Assembly: GCF_006539945.1 (NCBI RefSeq)
Contig: NZ_BJNZ01000021.1
Location: 1 to 64,000 of the forward strand
Origin: Cellulosimicrobium cellulans
GTDB taxonomy: Bacteria > Actinomycetota > Actinomycetes > Actinomycetales > Cellulomonadaceae
DNA length: 64,000 nt
Direction of reading: 5' to 3'
Shown: one piece after another, positions 7,778 to 16,602 of the stretch
Position numbering within the stretch: the first letter of the stretch is position 1
Layout: every line of letters begins with the position of its first letter
Made by a program: the position numbers and the translations under genes
Notes under the pieces: model-generated
The model's database searches: none
Told to the model about the DNA's origin: nothing
The model's input: the letters and a program-made list of their open reading frames with translations, nothing else

Positions 7778-9268
7778 TCAGGACGCCTTGGCCGCCGGCG
7801 TCCGGTCGTCGGCGTCGACGGTGCCCGTGCCGGACTCCGCCGCGGCCGCCGAGCCCTGCGCGGTCTGCTTGACCGGCTCGCCGCCCTGCTTGGGCGGCAC
7901 CGACGCGGCGCGGAACTCCGCGCGCGGGTCGTGCAGGGAGCCGAGCGACACGAGCTCGCGGCCCAGGAGGAACTGCCCGATCCAGCCGATGAAGATGCGG
8001 ATCTTGCGGTTGCCCGTGGGCATCGCCATGACGTGGTAGCTGCGGTGCATGAGCCACGCGAGCACGCCCCGCAGCTTGAACACGCCGAACAGCTCCGCGA
8101 CGCCCTTGTACAGGCCGAGGGACGCGACCGTACCGACGCTCTTGTGGCGGTACTCGACCGGCTTCTCGCTGTGCAGCTCCAGCGCGAGGTTGTCCGCGAG
8201 GCGCGTGGCCTCGCGGATCGCGTGCTGCGCGTTCGGCGGGCAGAACTTGCCCGGGTTCAGCACGTCCGGGACGGCGGCGCAGTCGCCCGCGGCCCACGCG
8301 TTCGGGACGACGTTGCCGTCGGCGTCCGCGACCTGGAGCGTCGGGAGCACCGTGACGCGACCCATCTTGTCCACCGGGAGGTCCGAGGCCTCCTTGATGA
8401 CCGGGTTCGCCTTGACGCCCGCGGTCCACACGATCGTGTCGGAGTCGAACTCGACTCCCGTGGACGTGACGACGTGCCCGTCCACGCACGACGACAGGAA
8501 CGTGTTGAGGTGGAACTCGATGCCGCGCTTCTTCAGCTCCTCGAGCGCGTAGCCCGCCATGGGCTCGCTGAGCTCCGGCAGGATGCGCCCGGCGCCCTCG
8601 ATCATGACGAAGCGGAGGTCCTTCTCCTCGATCGTCGCGTAGTTGCGGGTCGCGTAACGCGCCATGTCCTCGATCTCGGCGATCGCCTCGACGCCCGCGA
8701 ACCCGCCGCCGACGAACGTGAACGTCAGCATGCGACGACGCAGCCGCTCGTCCCACGTGGACGACGCGACGTCCATGCGGTTGAGCACGTGGTTGCGGAC
8801 CGCGATGGCCTCCTCCACGTTCTTGAAGCCGATCGCGTTCTCCGCGAGCCCCGGGATGGGCAGCGTGCGCGACACCGAGCCGAGGCCCACGATGAGGTGG
8901 TCGTACGTGACCGAGTAGTCGTCGCCCTCCTCCGGGTGGATCGTCACGCGGCGCGCGCCGTGGTCGATCGCGACGACCTTGCCCTGGAGCACGTCGACGC
9001 CCTTCAGGGCGCGGCGGTGCGGCGCGACGACGTCGCGACCGTCGATCGAGCCCGCGGCCGCCTCGGGGAGGAAGGGCGCGTACGTCATGTACGGGCGCGG
9101 GTCGACGACGACGATCGCCGCCTCGCGGCGACCGAGCTTCTTGCGCAGTCGGCGCGCGGCGTACAGACCCACGGAGCCGCCGCCGAGGACGACGACGCGG
9201 GGCACCTTGCGGGGCCGCGGCGAAGCGGTCTGGGCACGGCTGACCGAGGTCAGGTCATTCTGAGGCAT
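7778..9268 (-). CDS. ndh: Type II NADH:quinone oxidoreductase (NDH-2)
   Basis: A 496-residue flavoprotein that oxidises NADH and passes electrons to menaquinone at the cytoplasmic face of the membrane without pumping protons. The FAD-binding GGGSVG is near residues 29-34, the NAD(H)-binding Rossmann motif VGGGFAG near 190, and the second FAD contact AWAAGDCA near ~317. The later segment MHRSYHVMAMPTGNRKIRIFIGWIGQFLLG is the amphipathic membrane-binding part typical of the family. The last ~45 residues are an Ala/Gly/Thr-rich tail without known function. ATG 9268 lies 6 nt from TACTCT on the minus strand, suggesting leaderless transcription. It is monocistronic. Confidence 0.95.
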   Translation of the reverse strand: MPQNDLTSVSRAQTASPRPRKVPRVVVLGGGSVGLYAARRLRKKLGRREAAIVVVDPRPYMTYAPFLPEAAAGSIDGRDVVAPHRRALKGVDVLQGKVVAIDHGARRVTIHPEEGDDYSVTYDHLIVGLGSVSRTLPIPGLAENAIGFKNVEEAIAVRNHVLNRMDVASSTWDERLRRRMLTFTFVGGGFAGVEAIAEIEDMARYATRNYATIEEKDLRFVMIEGAGRILPELSEPMAGYALEELKKRGIEFHLNTFLSSCVDGHVVTSTGVEFDSDTIVWTAGVKANPVIKEASDLPVDKMGRVTVLPTLQVADADGNVVPNAWAAGDCAAVPDVLNPGKFCPPNAQHAIREATRLADNLALELHSEKPVEYRHKSVGTVASLGLYKGVAELFGVFKLRGVLAWLMHRSYHVMAMPTGNRKIRIFIGWIGQFLLGRELVSLGSLHDPRAEFRAASVPPKQGGEPVKQTAQGSAAAAESGTGTVDADDRTPAAKAS

Positions 9269-9274
9269 GGTTCC

Positions 9275-9280
9275 AGAGTA
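9275..9280 (-). promoter_or_regulatory. TACTCT -10 box for leaderless ndh
   Basis: Minus-strand TACTCT, then 6 nt (GGAACC), then ATG 9268. Confidence 0.45.
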
Positions 9281-9478
9281 TTACCGGTTGCGGCACAGGC
9301 GAGCCGGAGCGTCCGCCAGACGAGCGTGACGCGCCCCACGCTGCCGACGAGCCACCTCGCCTTCCGGGCATTGCACCCAGATCGCCGGCCCGCCCGGGAC
9401 GCTCGTCAGCCCCTCGCACGCGTCTGGCAGACTGCGGCCATCCCGGGCCGCCCGGCCCGGCCGACGGCGGGAGCTCCC

Positions 9479-10282
9479 ATGACCGATCGCGAGGCCGAGC
9501 GCCGGAGAGCCCGGCGCGCCGCCCGCGAGGTGGAGCAGGCCGCACAGGCGCGCTTCCTCCGCCGCTTCCGGGTCGCCGAGGTCGTCGCGACGGCGCTCGT
9601 CCTCGGGACGGTCGTCCTGCTCCTGGGACGCCTGGGGCCCGACGAGAGCGCCTCGTCCGAGGTCACGTCGGCCCTGTCCGCGATCATGGTCGTGCTCGGG
9701 CTCCAGTGGGCCGTGATCGCGCGCGTGGGCCTCCAGGTCTACCTCACGGCGTCGGACCGCAGGCTCCAGCGCACCCCGCCGTACCGGGTGTGGGTCGTCA
9801 CGCCCTTCTCCCCCGTCCTCGTCCTGCTCGCCGTGCTCCCGTGGGTGCTCGGTGGCTCCTTCGGCCCCGGGCACTCCGTCGTCGGCTCCCTGTGGCTCCT
9901 CTTCCTCCTCTTCGTCCTCGCTGCCGGGCTCGGCCTGCTCGCCGTGCCGGCCGTGCTCGCACCGCTGGAGCTCCTCGCACGCGGGGCCGGCAGGCTGCTC
10001 CGCGGGACCGACGAGAGCACCCGACGGGAGGGCGCGGGGTACGTGCGCGGCGCGCTCTACCTCGGTGCGATCACCGTGTTCGTGCTCGTGGTCGCGGGCG
10101 CGGTAGACCTCGGCGGCAGCGGCCGGGCCGCCTGGAGCTCCGTGGTCCTCGCCCTCCTCGGCCTTCCCGGCGACTACGACGTGCGCAACCCCGCCCTCCT
10201 GTGGGCCGGCCGCGCGATGCTCCTCGCGCTCCTGGCCCGGCTCGTCACGACCTGGGTCGGCGGGAGGACGAGCGAACGGTAG
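9479..10282 (+). CDS. Multi-pass membrane protein, function unknown
   Basis: 267 residues: a charged N-terminal helix (residues 1-35, rich in R/E) followed by about six hydrophobic segments (near 37-55, 65-85, 105-125, 130-160, 200-220 and 228-260). No catalytic motif is recognisable. ATG 9479 follows GGCGGGAG, a plausible ribosome binding site. It is divergent from ndh with about 210 bp between them and no partner in an operon. It could be an integral membrane protein of unknown class. Confidence 0.75.
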   Translation: MTDREAERRRARRAAREVEQAAQARFLRRFRVAEVVATALVLGTVVLLLGRLGPDESASSEVTSALSAIMVVLGLQWAVIARVGLQVYLTASDRRLQRTPPYRVWVVTPFSPVLVLLAVLPWVLGGSFGPGHSVVGSLWLLFLLFVLAAGLGLLAVPAVLAPLELLARGAGRLLRGTDESTRREGAGYVRGALYLGAITVFVLVVAGAVDLGGSGRAAWSSVVLALLGLPGDYDVRNPALLWAGRAMLLALLARLVTTWVGGRTSER

Positions 10283-10344
10283 CCCTCACCCCGCGCGCCC
10301 GGGAGCGTCCGTGGTCCGGCAGCCGGGCTTGACGCCGGTCGTCA

Positions 10345-10406
10345 GCCGAGAAGTGGGTATCCGCCCCACGAAGGCGCTCTTCCGGGGCGGATTCTCACTT
10401 CTCGGC
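10345..10406. repeat. Hairpin repeat copy 1 (GCCGAGAAGTG...CACTTCTCGGC)
   Basis: The arms 10345-10367 and 10384-10406 pair at 21 of 23 positions, with a small inner GAAG/CTTC stem in the loop. The right arm contains the final codons and stop of the endonuclease-like gene (Ala-Glu-Lys-stop). A closely related element lies at 11417-11478. It may act as a bidirectional terminator. Confidence 0.8.
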
Positions 10407-11306
10407 GGGCAGGGGGCGTCGGAGCGCGGCGCGGACCCGGGTCACCAGCCGCGCCGGGTGGAGGTAGACGTCGTCTGCCGTCACGACGATCACCCGCCAT
10501 CCCAGCTCTTCGAGACGCTGCTTGCGCGCGATGTCGCGACGCCACGTGCGCGGGTCGGTCCGGTGCACGTCGCCGTCGTACTCGATCGCGATCCTCGCCT
10601 CGGGGTACGTCATGTCCGGCATCGCGACGAACACGCCCGCGGCGTCGTGGACCGGCAGGTTGACGAGCGGGCAGGACAGCCCGGCGGAGACGAGCAGCAG
10701 CCGGGTCCGCGACTCCATCGGCGAGTCCGTCCCCGGACGGACGAGGTCGAGCGCTACCCGCATCCGCGCGATGCCCCGCGTCCCGGCCGGGGCGCCGTGC
10801 ACCGTCCGGCGGAGCGCTGCGACCGTCGTGGGCGGCCGACGACGGCGCACGACCGCGTCGCCCAGGACCACGAGCTCCTCGACCGACGACGATCCGGCGA
10901 GCTGACGCCAGGCGTGCTCCGGTGCCACCGCCGGCACACCGCGCACGACCCGGATCGGCAACCCCGGCTCGTCGGACGCGTCGGCGAAGGTGTGGCTGGC
11001 GAGCCCGGCCCGGCGCGGCACGACCGTGCTCGACGGGACGGTGAGGTGGATGCGTCCGTCGGCGGCGAGCCGCCCGGGCAGGTCGACGCCGTGCAGCGCG
11101 AGCGCCGTGGCGTGACTGATGGCCGAACGGTCAGGTGCGACGCGGAGCATCGCGCCGCAGCGGGACACCAGGTCGTCGGCGAGCTCCATCGGGACCCGCA
11201 CGCCCGACGTCGGGGTCGCGAACTGCGGGTGCCGCATCGCCTTGTCGGAGAGCCCGGCGGCGCGACCCTCTGCGAGCGTGAACGGCGGTCGAGGTGGCGT
11301 GTCCAT
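10395..11306 (-). CDS. AbiEi/DUF559-type endonuclease-like protein
   Basis: 303 residues. The N-terminal ~200 residues resemble the AbiEi-type antitoxin/uncharacterised region often found in these actinobacterial proteins (ISHATALALHGVDLPG). The C-terminal ~90 residues look like a DUF559/Vsr-type PD-(D/E)XK nuclease fold: IAIEYDGDVHR, then RRDIARKQRLEELGWRVIVVT. Families of this type are numerous but uncharacterised; a nicking or phage-defence role is only a guess. The stop codon lies within a hairpin repeat and a second related repeat lies 111 bp upstream of the start, so the gene is bracketed by the repeats. No partner toxin is adjacent. Confidence 0.8.
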   Translation of the reverse strand: MDTPPRPPFTLAEGRAAGLSDKAMRHPQFATPTSGVRVPMELADDLVSRCGAMLRVAPDRSAISHATALALHGVDLPGRLAADGRIHLTVPSSTVVPRRAGLASHTFADASDEPGLPIRVVRGVPAVAPEHAWRQLAGSSSVEELVVLGDAVVRRRRPPTTVAALRRTVHGAPAGTRGIARMRVALDLVRPGTDSPMESRTRLLLVSAGLSCPLVNLPVHDAAGVFVAMPDMTYPEARIAIEYDGDVHRTDPRTWRRDIARKQRLEELGWRVIVVTADDVYLHPARLVTRVRAALRRPLPAEK

Positions 11307-11416
11307 GACCCGGGATAGTCCTCTCGGCAGCCCGCGTCATGCGCCCACGCAAACCACACCTGTGGACTGCCACGTCCAGGAACGCACCTGTGCACGCCCA
11401 CAACCCGCGCCCCTTC

Positions 11417-11478
11417 GCCGAGAAGTGCTCATCCGCCCCGGAATCGCGCAGATCCGGGGCGAATGGTCACTTCTCGGT
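11417..11478. repeat. Hairpin repeat copy 2 flanking the endonuclease-like gene
   Basis: The arms 11418-11442 and 11453-11477 pair at 22 of 25 positions. It shares GCCGAGAAGTG-N3-ATCCGCCCC with copy 1. It begins 2 nt past the stop of ppx, so it also serves as that gene's likely terminator. Confidence 0.8.
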
Positions 11479-11479
11479 G

Positions 11480-12502
11480 TCAGGCGATCGACCAGGCGAT
11501 CCCGTCGAGGATGTCGTGCTCGCTCGTGACGACCTCGGTGAGCGACCCGCCTGCGGCGGCGACGTCGTCGCGCACGCGGCGCACGACCTCCGACCACACG
11601 AGCGCGCCCGCACCGATGACGTCCACGCGGCCCGGGTGCATGAATCCGAGCGCGGTGCGCTCGGCGCGCGAGCGGTGGAGCAGGTCGTCGCACGCCGCCA
11701 GGACCGCGTCGACCGGCAGCACCGCGCCGTCGATCCGCTCCCGGTCGTACTGCGCGAGGCCCAGCGCGTGGGCCGTCACCGTCGTAACCGATCCCGCGAG
11801 GCCCACGAGCGTCGCGGCCTCCCCCAGCGGGACGACGGCGGCCGCCTCGTCGAGCGCGGCGCGCACGTCCGCGCGGGCCGCGGCCTCCTCGTCGGCGGTC
11901 GGGGGGTCGGAGCGCAGGTGCCGCTCGGTGAGGCGCACGCAGCCGACGTCCATGGAGAACGCGGCCTCAGGGGTCGCCGTGCCGAGCACGAGCTCGGTCG
12001 AGCCGCCGCCGAGGTCCACGACCACGTACGGGCCCGGGCGCAGCGCGGCGACGGTCGAGGTCGCCCCACGGAACGACAGCGCTGCCTCGTCCTCGCCCGA
12101 GACGACCTCGGGCTCCACGCCCAACGCCGCCAGGACGCCCTCGACGAACTCGGCGCGGTTCTCGGCGTCCCGCGTGGCCGAGGTCGCGACGAACCGCGTG
12201 CGCGTCGCGCCGAGCTCCGCGATCACGTCGGCGTACCGGCGCGCGGCGTCGAGCGTGCGCGCGAGCGCCTCGGGCGCGAGGCGGCCCGTGCGGTCGACGC
12301 CCTGGCCGAGCCGGACGACCTCCATGCGGCGGTCGAGGTCGACGAGCGTGCCCGCGGCCGGGTCGACGTCGGCGACGAGCAGGCGGATCGAGTTGGTCCC
12401 GCAGTCGATCGCCGCGACGCGCGCGGCGCCGGGCGGGACGGGGACGGGCGCGAGACCCGGCGTGGCGAGCGCGTCCGGAGCAGAGGTGGAGCCTGAGGTC
12501 AT
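11480..12502 (-). CDS. ppx: Ppx/GppA-family exopolyphosphatase
   Basis: A 340-residue cytoplasmic phosphatase of the ASKHA fold that removes phosphate from polyphosphate or pppGpp. The phosphate-1 motif is AIDCGTNSIRLLVAD (near 30-44), the phosphate-2 motif VVDLGGGSTEL (near 165), and a glycine-rich adenosine-type motif LAGSVTTVTA follows near 235. The length fits the short actinobacterial Ppx2 type. It lies in the conserved order eno-divIC-DUF501-ppx, all on the minus strand, 105 bp after DUF501. Confidence 0.92.
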   Translation of the reverse strand: MTSGSTSAPDALATPGLAPVPVPPGAARVAAIDCGTNSIRLLVADVDPAAGTLVDLDRRMEVVRLGQGVDRTGRLAPEALARTLDAARRYADVIAELGATRTRFVATSATRDAENRAEFVEGVLAALGVEPEVVSGEDEAALSFRGATSTVAALRPGPYVVVDLGGGSTELVLGTATPEAAFSMDVGCVRLTERHLRSDPPTADEEAAARADVRAALDEAAAVVPLGEAATLVGLAGSVTTVTAHALGLAQYDRERIDGAVLPVDAVLAACDDLLHRSRAERTALGFMHPGRVDVIGAGALVWSEVVRRVRDDVAAAGGSLTEVVTSEHDILDGIAWSIA

Positions 12503-12607
12503 GCGACCAAGCGTGCCACCGTCGGGCGGGCGGTCGCGCCTCGGGCCGCCCTCCGGACGGGAGCCCGCCGCGTGCCCTGCGTCACCCGGGGTCTCGGTCG
12601 CGGCGGC

Positions 12608-13135
12608 TCAGCAGGTGCAGCGGTCCGGGCGCCACACGTCGCGCACGCGCTCGAGCGCCTCGTCGCCCAGAGGGTTCACGCCAGGCCCGGCGGCCAGCGC
12701 GTGCCCGACGAGGACGTGCAGGCACTTGACGCGCGTCGGCATGCCGCCCGCCGAGATCCCGTCGATCTCCTCGACGTGGCCGAGCGCCTCGCGCTGCGCG
12801 AGGTAGTGCTCGTGCGCGCGCCGGTAGGCGGCGGCGAGCTCCTCGTCCTCGGTGAGGCGCTCGGACATCTCTCTCATGACGCCGTTCGCCTCGAGCGTCG
12901 ACGCGGCCGCCACCGCGCCGGGGCTCGTGAGGTAGAAGGTCGTGGGGAACGGCGTACCGTTCTCGAGCCGCGGCGCCGTGCGGACCACGAGCGGGCGCCC
13001 GCACGCGCACCGCGCGGCGATGCCGACGACCCCGCGCGGGGTGCGACCGAGCTGCTCCGCGAGGGTCTCGAGGTCGCGCTCGGTGACGACGGCGTCCGGG
13101 TCGTCGGCGGGGATGGCCAGGCGGGCGTCGGGCAC
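12608..13135 (-). CDS. DUF501 family protein
   Basis: A 175-residue cytoplasmic protein of the DUF501 family, always found next to ppx in actinobacteria. Conserved segments include GRTPRGVVGIAARCACGRP, PFPTTFYLTSP and ISAGGMPTRVKCLH, with a conserved C-terminal Cys pair (DRCTC). The Cys and His residues (CACG, KCLH) could bind a metal. GTG 13135 is chosen because AAGGAAG lies 6 nt upstream. Biochemical role unknown; its context suggests phosphate or polyphosphate metabolism. Confidence 0.9.
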   Translation of the reverse strand: MPDARLAIPADDPDAVVTERDLETLAEQLGRTPRGVVGIAARCACGRPLVVRTAPRLENGTPFPTTFYLTSPGAVAAASTLEANGVMREMSERLTEDEELAAAYRRAHEHYLAQREALGHVEEIDGISAGGMPTRVKCLHVLVGHALAAGPGVNPLGDEALERVRDVWRPDRCTC

Positions 13136-13176
13136 GGGTCTTCCTTCGGTTCGGTCGGGCGCGTCGGGACGACGCG

Positions 13177-14016
13177 TCACCCATTCTCCCCGCTCGACGA
13201 CGCCGAGCCGTCGCCGGTCGGTTCCTCGCCCGCGGGCGGGGCCTCCTCGCCGGCCGTCCCGGGCCCCTCGCCCGCGCCCGACGACACCGGCTGCTCGCCC
13301 GCGACCTGCACCGACGCCCAGATCGCCTCGTACCAGGGCGTGCCGTCCTCGTAGCCCTGGACGGGACCGTCGGTGATCGTCCGACCGGTCTGCGGGTCGA
13401 TGTCGTCGACCACCGTCTCCGGGTCGAGCACGCGCCACGGCCGCTCGCCCGGCATGACGAAGTTGAGGCGGTCCCGCGCCTCGCGCTCGACGTACGCCTG
13501 GTCGTCCCAGCGGTCCAGCTCGGACTGGAGGTCGTCGCGCCGGGTCTCCGCCTGCGCGAGGTCGTTGCGCAGCTCGCGCAGCTCCCCCGTCTGGTTCACG
13601 TACGCCCGCAGGGTGGGCAGCAGCAGCACCACGGCGAGCAGCACGACGACGGACAGCACCAGGGTGCGGACCGTCACCACCTCGGGCAGCAGGAAGCCGT
13701 ACCGGCTCCGGCGCCGGTCCTCCGGCGCGGGGCCCGCGGCGCGGCGCGACGGTGCCGAGCGCTGCGTGCGCGTGGCCGGCCGGCGTGCGCCCGACGACGC
13801 GGCGGCCTTCGCGCCCGTCGTGGAGCTCTTCCCGGTCGTCGGCCGCGCGCGCGACATGCCCGAGGACGCGGCGGGCTTGGACGTCGACGAGCGGGACGAC
13901 GCTCCGGACGCCGTCGGGCCCGACCGGGCCGGCTTCGACCCGGACGACCCGCGCGCGGGCCCGGTCGCCGGGCGCGCGGGGGCACCGGGGCGCGGAGGGC
14001 GGCGCGAGGACGGCAT
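13177..14016 (-). CDS. FtsB/DivIC-like septum formation initiator
   Basis: A 279-residue bitopic membrane protein. Residues 1-~105 are a basic Ser/Pro/Ala-rich cytoplasmic tail, much longer than in E. coli FtsB. One membrane segment follows at ~113-133 (TLVLSVVVLLAVVLLLP), then a coiled coil (~140-165, LRELRNDLAQAETRRDDLQSEL) and the family signature YVEREARDRLNFVMPGE. The C-terminal ~55 residues are a Gly/Glu/Pro-rich tail. It is part of the divisome. Its place after eno and before DUF501 is conserved. ATG 14016 is preceded by CACAAT 6 nt upstream, so it may be leaderless. Confidence 0.9.
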   Translation of the reverse strand: MPSSRRPPRPGAPARPATGPARGSSGSKPARSGPTASGASSRSSTSKPAASSGMSRARPTTGKSSTTGAKAAASSGARRPATRTQRSAPSRRAAGPAPEDRRRSRYGFLLPEVVTVRTLVLSVVVLLAVVLLLPTLRAYVNQTGELRELRNDLAQAETRRDDLQSELDRWDDQAYVEREARDRLNFVMPGERPWRVLDPETVVDDIDPQTGRTITDGPVQGYEDGTPWYEAIWASVQVAGEQPVSSGAGEGPGTAGEEAPPAGEEPTGDGSASSSGENG

Positions 14017-14163
14017 GCCCCGATTGTGCTGCCGCGGCGGCCCGGGCTCCGGCAGCACGCGCGGTGCGTCCGCGAACGTGAGCCGATCGACACGACATCT
14101 TCACCCGCGGCCGTGACCTGCGACGGCGTCGTGCGCCGTCGCGCACCGGGTCCCGGACGCGCC

Positions 14164-14200
14164 GGAGCCCGGCGGGCCGACGAGCGGCCCACCGGGCTCC
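14164..14200 (-). terminator. Hairpin after eno
   Basis: 14164-14178 pairs with 14186-14200 at 14 of 15 positions around the loop GACGAGC, 54 nt past the eno stop. The rest of the 238-bp gap before the divIC-like start shows nothing clear. Confidence 0.65.
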
Positions 14201-14254
14201 GGGTGCCGGGACGCCCCGGCGGGGTTGCTGCGCGACCGGACGGCCAGCCGCAGG

Positions 14255-15748
<1,494 letters not shown>

Positions 15749-16489
15749 TCAGGCCGACCCCTCCGCGCGCGGCGTCTCCGCCGCCACGATCCGCGCCTCG
15801 ACGCGCCGCAGCTCGCCGCGCAGCGCCGCCTCGGCATCCAGCCCGTCCGCCTCGGCGCGCGCGACGAGAGCGAGGAGCTCGCGCCCCAGCCGCTCGTCCG
15901 CCGTCGTGCTCGCACCACCCGCGGCCACCTCGGCCGGGATGCCGGCCGACGGCGCCGCGAGCGCGGCGTCGACCGTCTCGCCGAGGCCCCCGCGCCCGGC
16001 CCGGGAGAGCACCTTCTGCGCGCGGGCGAGCGCGCCCTGGGTGTGCGAGATGCCCTCGAGCACGGACGAGCGCTGCTTCTCGGCCTTCTTGATCGCGTCC
16101 CACTGCTGGTGCAGGTCGGTGACGTCGGCATCGGCGAACACGTGGGGGTGGCGTCGCACGAGCTTCGCCGCGAGGTCGGCCGCGACGTCGTCGATCGTGA
16201 ACGGGTCCGGCTCCTCGCTCGCGATGCGCGCGTGGAAGAGGACCTGGAGCAGCAGGTCGCCGAGCTCCTCGCGCATCCCCGCGCGGTCGCCGGTCTCGAT
16301 GGCGTCGGCCAGCTCGTGCGCCTCCTCGAGCAGGTACCGCACGAGCGACTCGTGCGTCTGCTCGCGGTCCCAGGGGCACCCGCCCGGGGAGTAGAGCCGG
16401 TCCATGACGGCGACGACGTCGCGCAGCGGGTCGGTCGCGGGGTCGTGCGCGGGCGCGGGCTGAGGGGCCGAGGGCTCGGGTGCGGTCAC
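15749..16489 (-). CDS. mazG: MazG-family nucleoside triphosphate pyrophosphohydrolase
   Basis: A 246-residue NTP pyrophosphohydrolase that cleaves (d)NTPs to (d)NMP and pyrophosphate. The MazG core ~30-125 contains CPWDREQTHESLVRYLLEEAHEL and the magnesium-binding E-E-L-G-D-L-L-L-Q motif. A second degenerate half follows (RHPHVFADADV, WDAIKKAEK). GTG 16489 gives the usual N terminus before MDRLYSPGGCPWD. It lies upstream of eno as in other actinobacteria; a 207-bp gap separates them. Confidence 0.93.
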   Translation of the reverse strand: MTAPEPSAPQPAPAHDPATDPLRDVVAVMDRLYSPGGCPWDREQTHESLVRYLLEEAHELADAIETGDRAGMREELGDLLLQVLFHARIASEEPDPFTIDDVAADLAAKLVRRHPHVFADADVTDLHQQWDAIKKAEKQRSSVLEGISHTQGALARAQKVLSRAGRGGLGETVDAALAAPSAGIPAEVAAGGASTTADERLGRELLALVARAEADGLDAEAALRGELRRVEARIVAAETPRAEGSA

Positions 16490-16550
16490 CGGTTCATCGT
16501 AGGTTCGGCCGAGCCGGTGCCCCCGCCCGTCGTTCCCCGCTCGACCGTGC

Positions 16551-16588
16551 GGTCGTGGCCCGTCCGGACGTCCGGACGGGCCACGACC
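16551..16588 (-). terminator. 38-bp perfect palindrome after the xylanase gene
   Basis: 16551-16569 and 16570-16588 are exact reverse complements with no separate loop. It lies 14 nt past the xylanase stop on the minus strand and would form a very stable hairpin. Confidence 0.75.
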
Positions 16589-16602
16589 ACCCGCTCCGCA
16601 GG

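Noticed and set aside
16551-16588. 38-bp palindrome as an attachment or resolution site
   Set aside because: It lies just past the xylanase stop with no recombinase nearby, so a terminator is the simpler explanation; similar hairpins follow most genes here.
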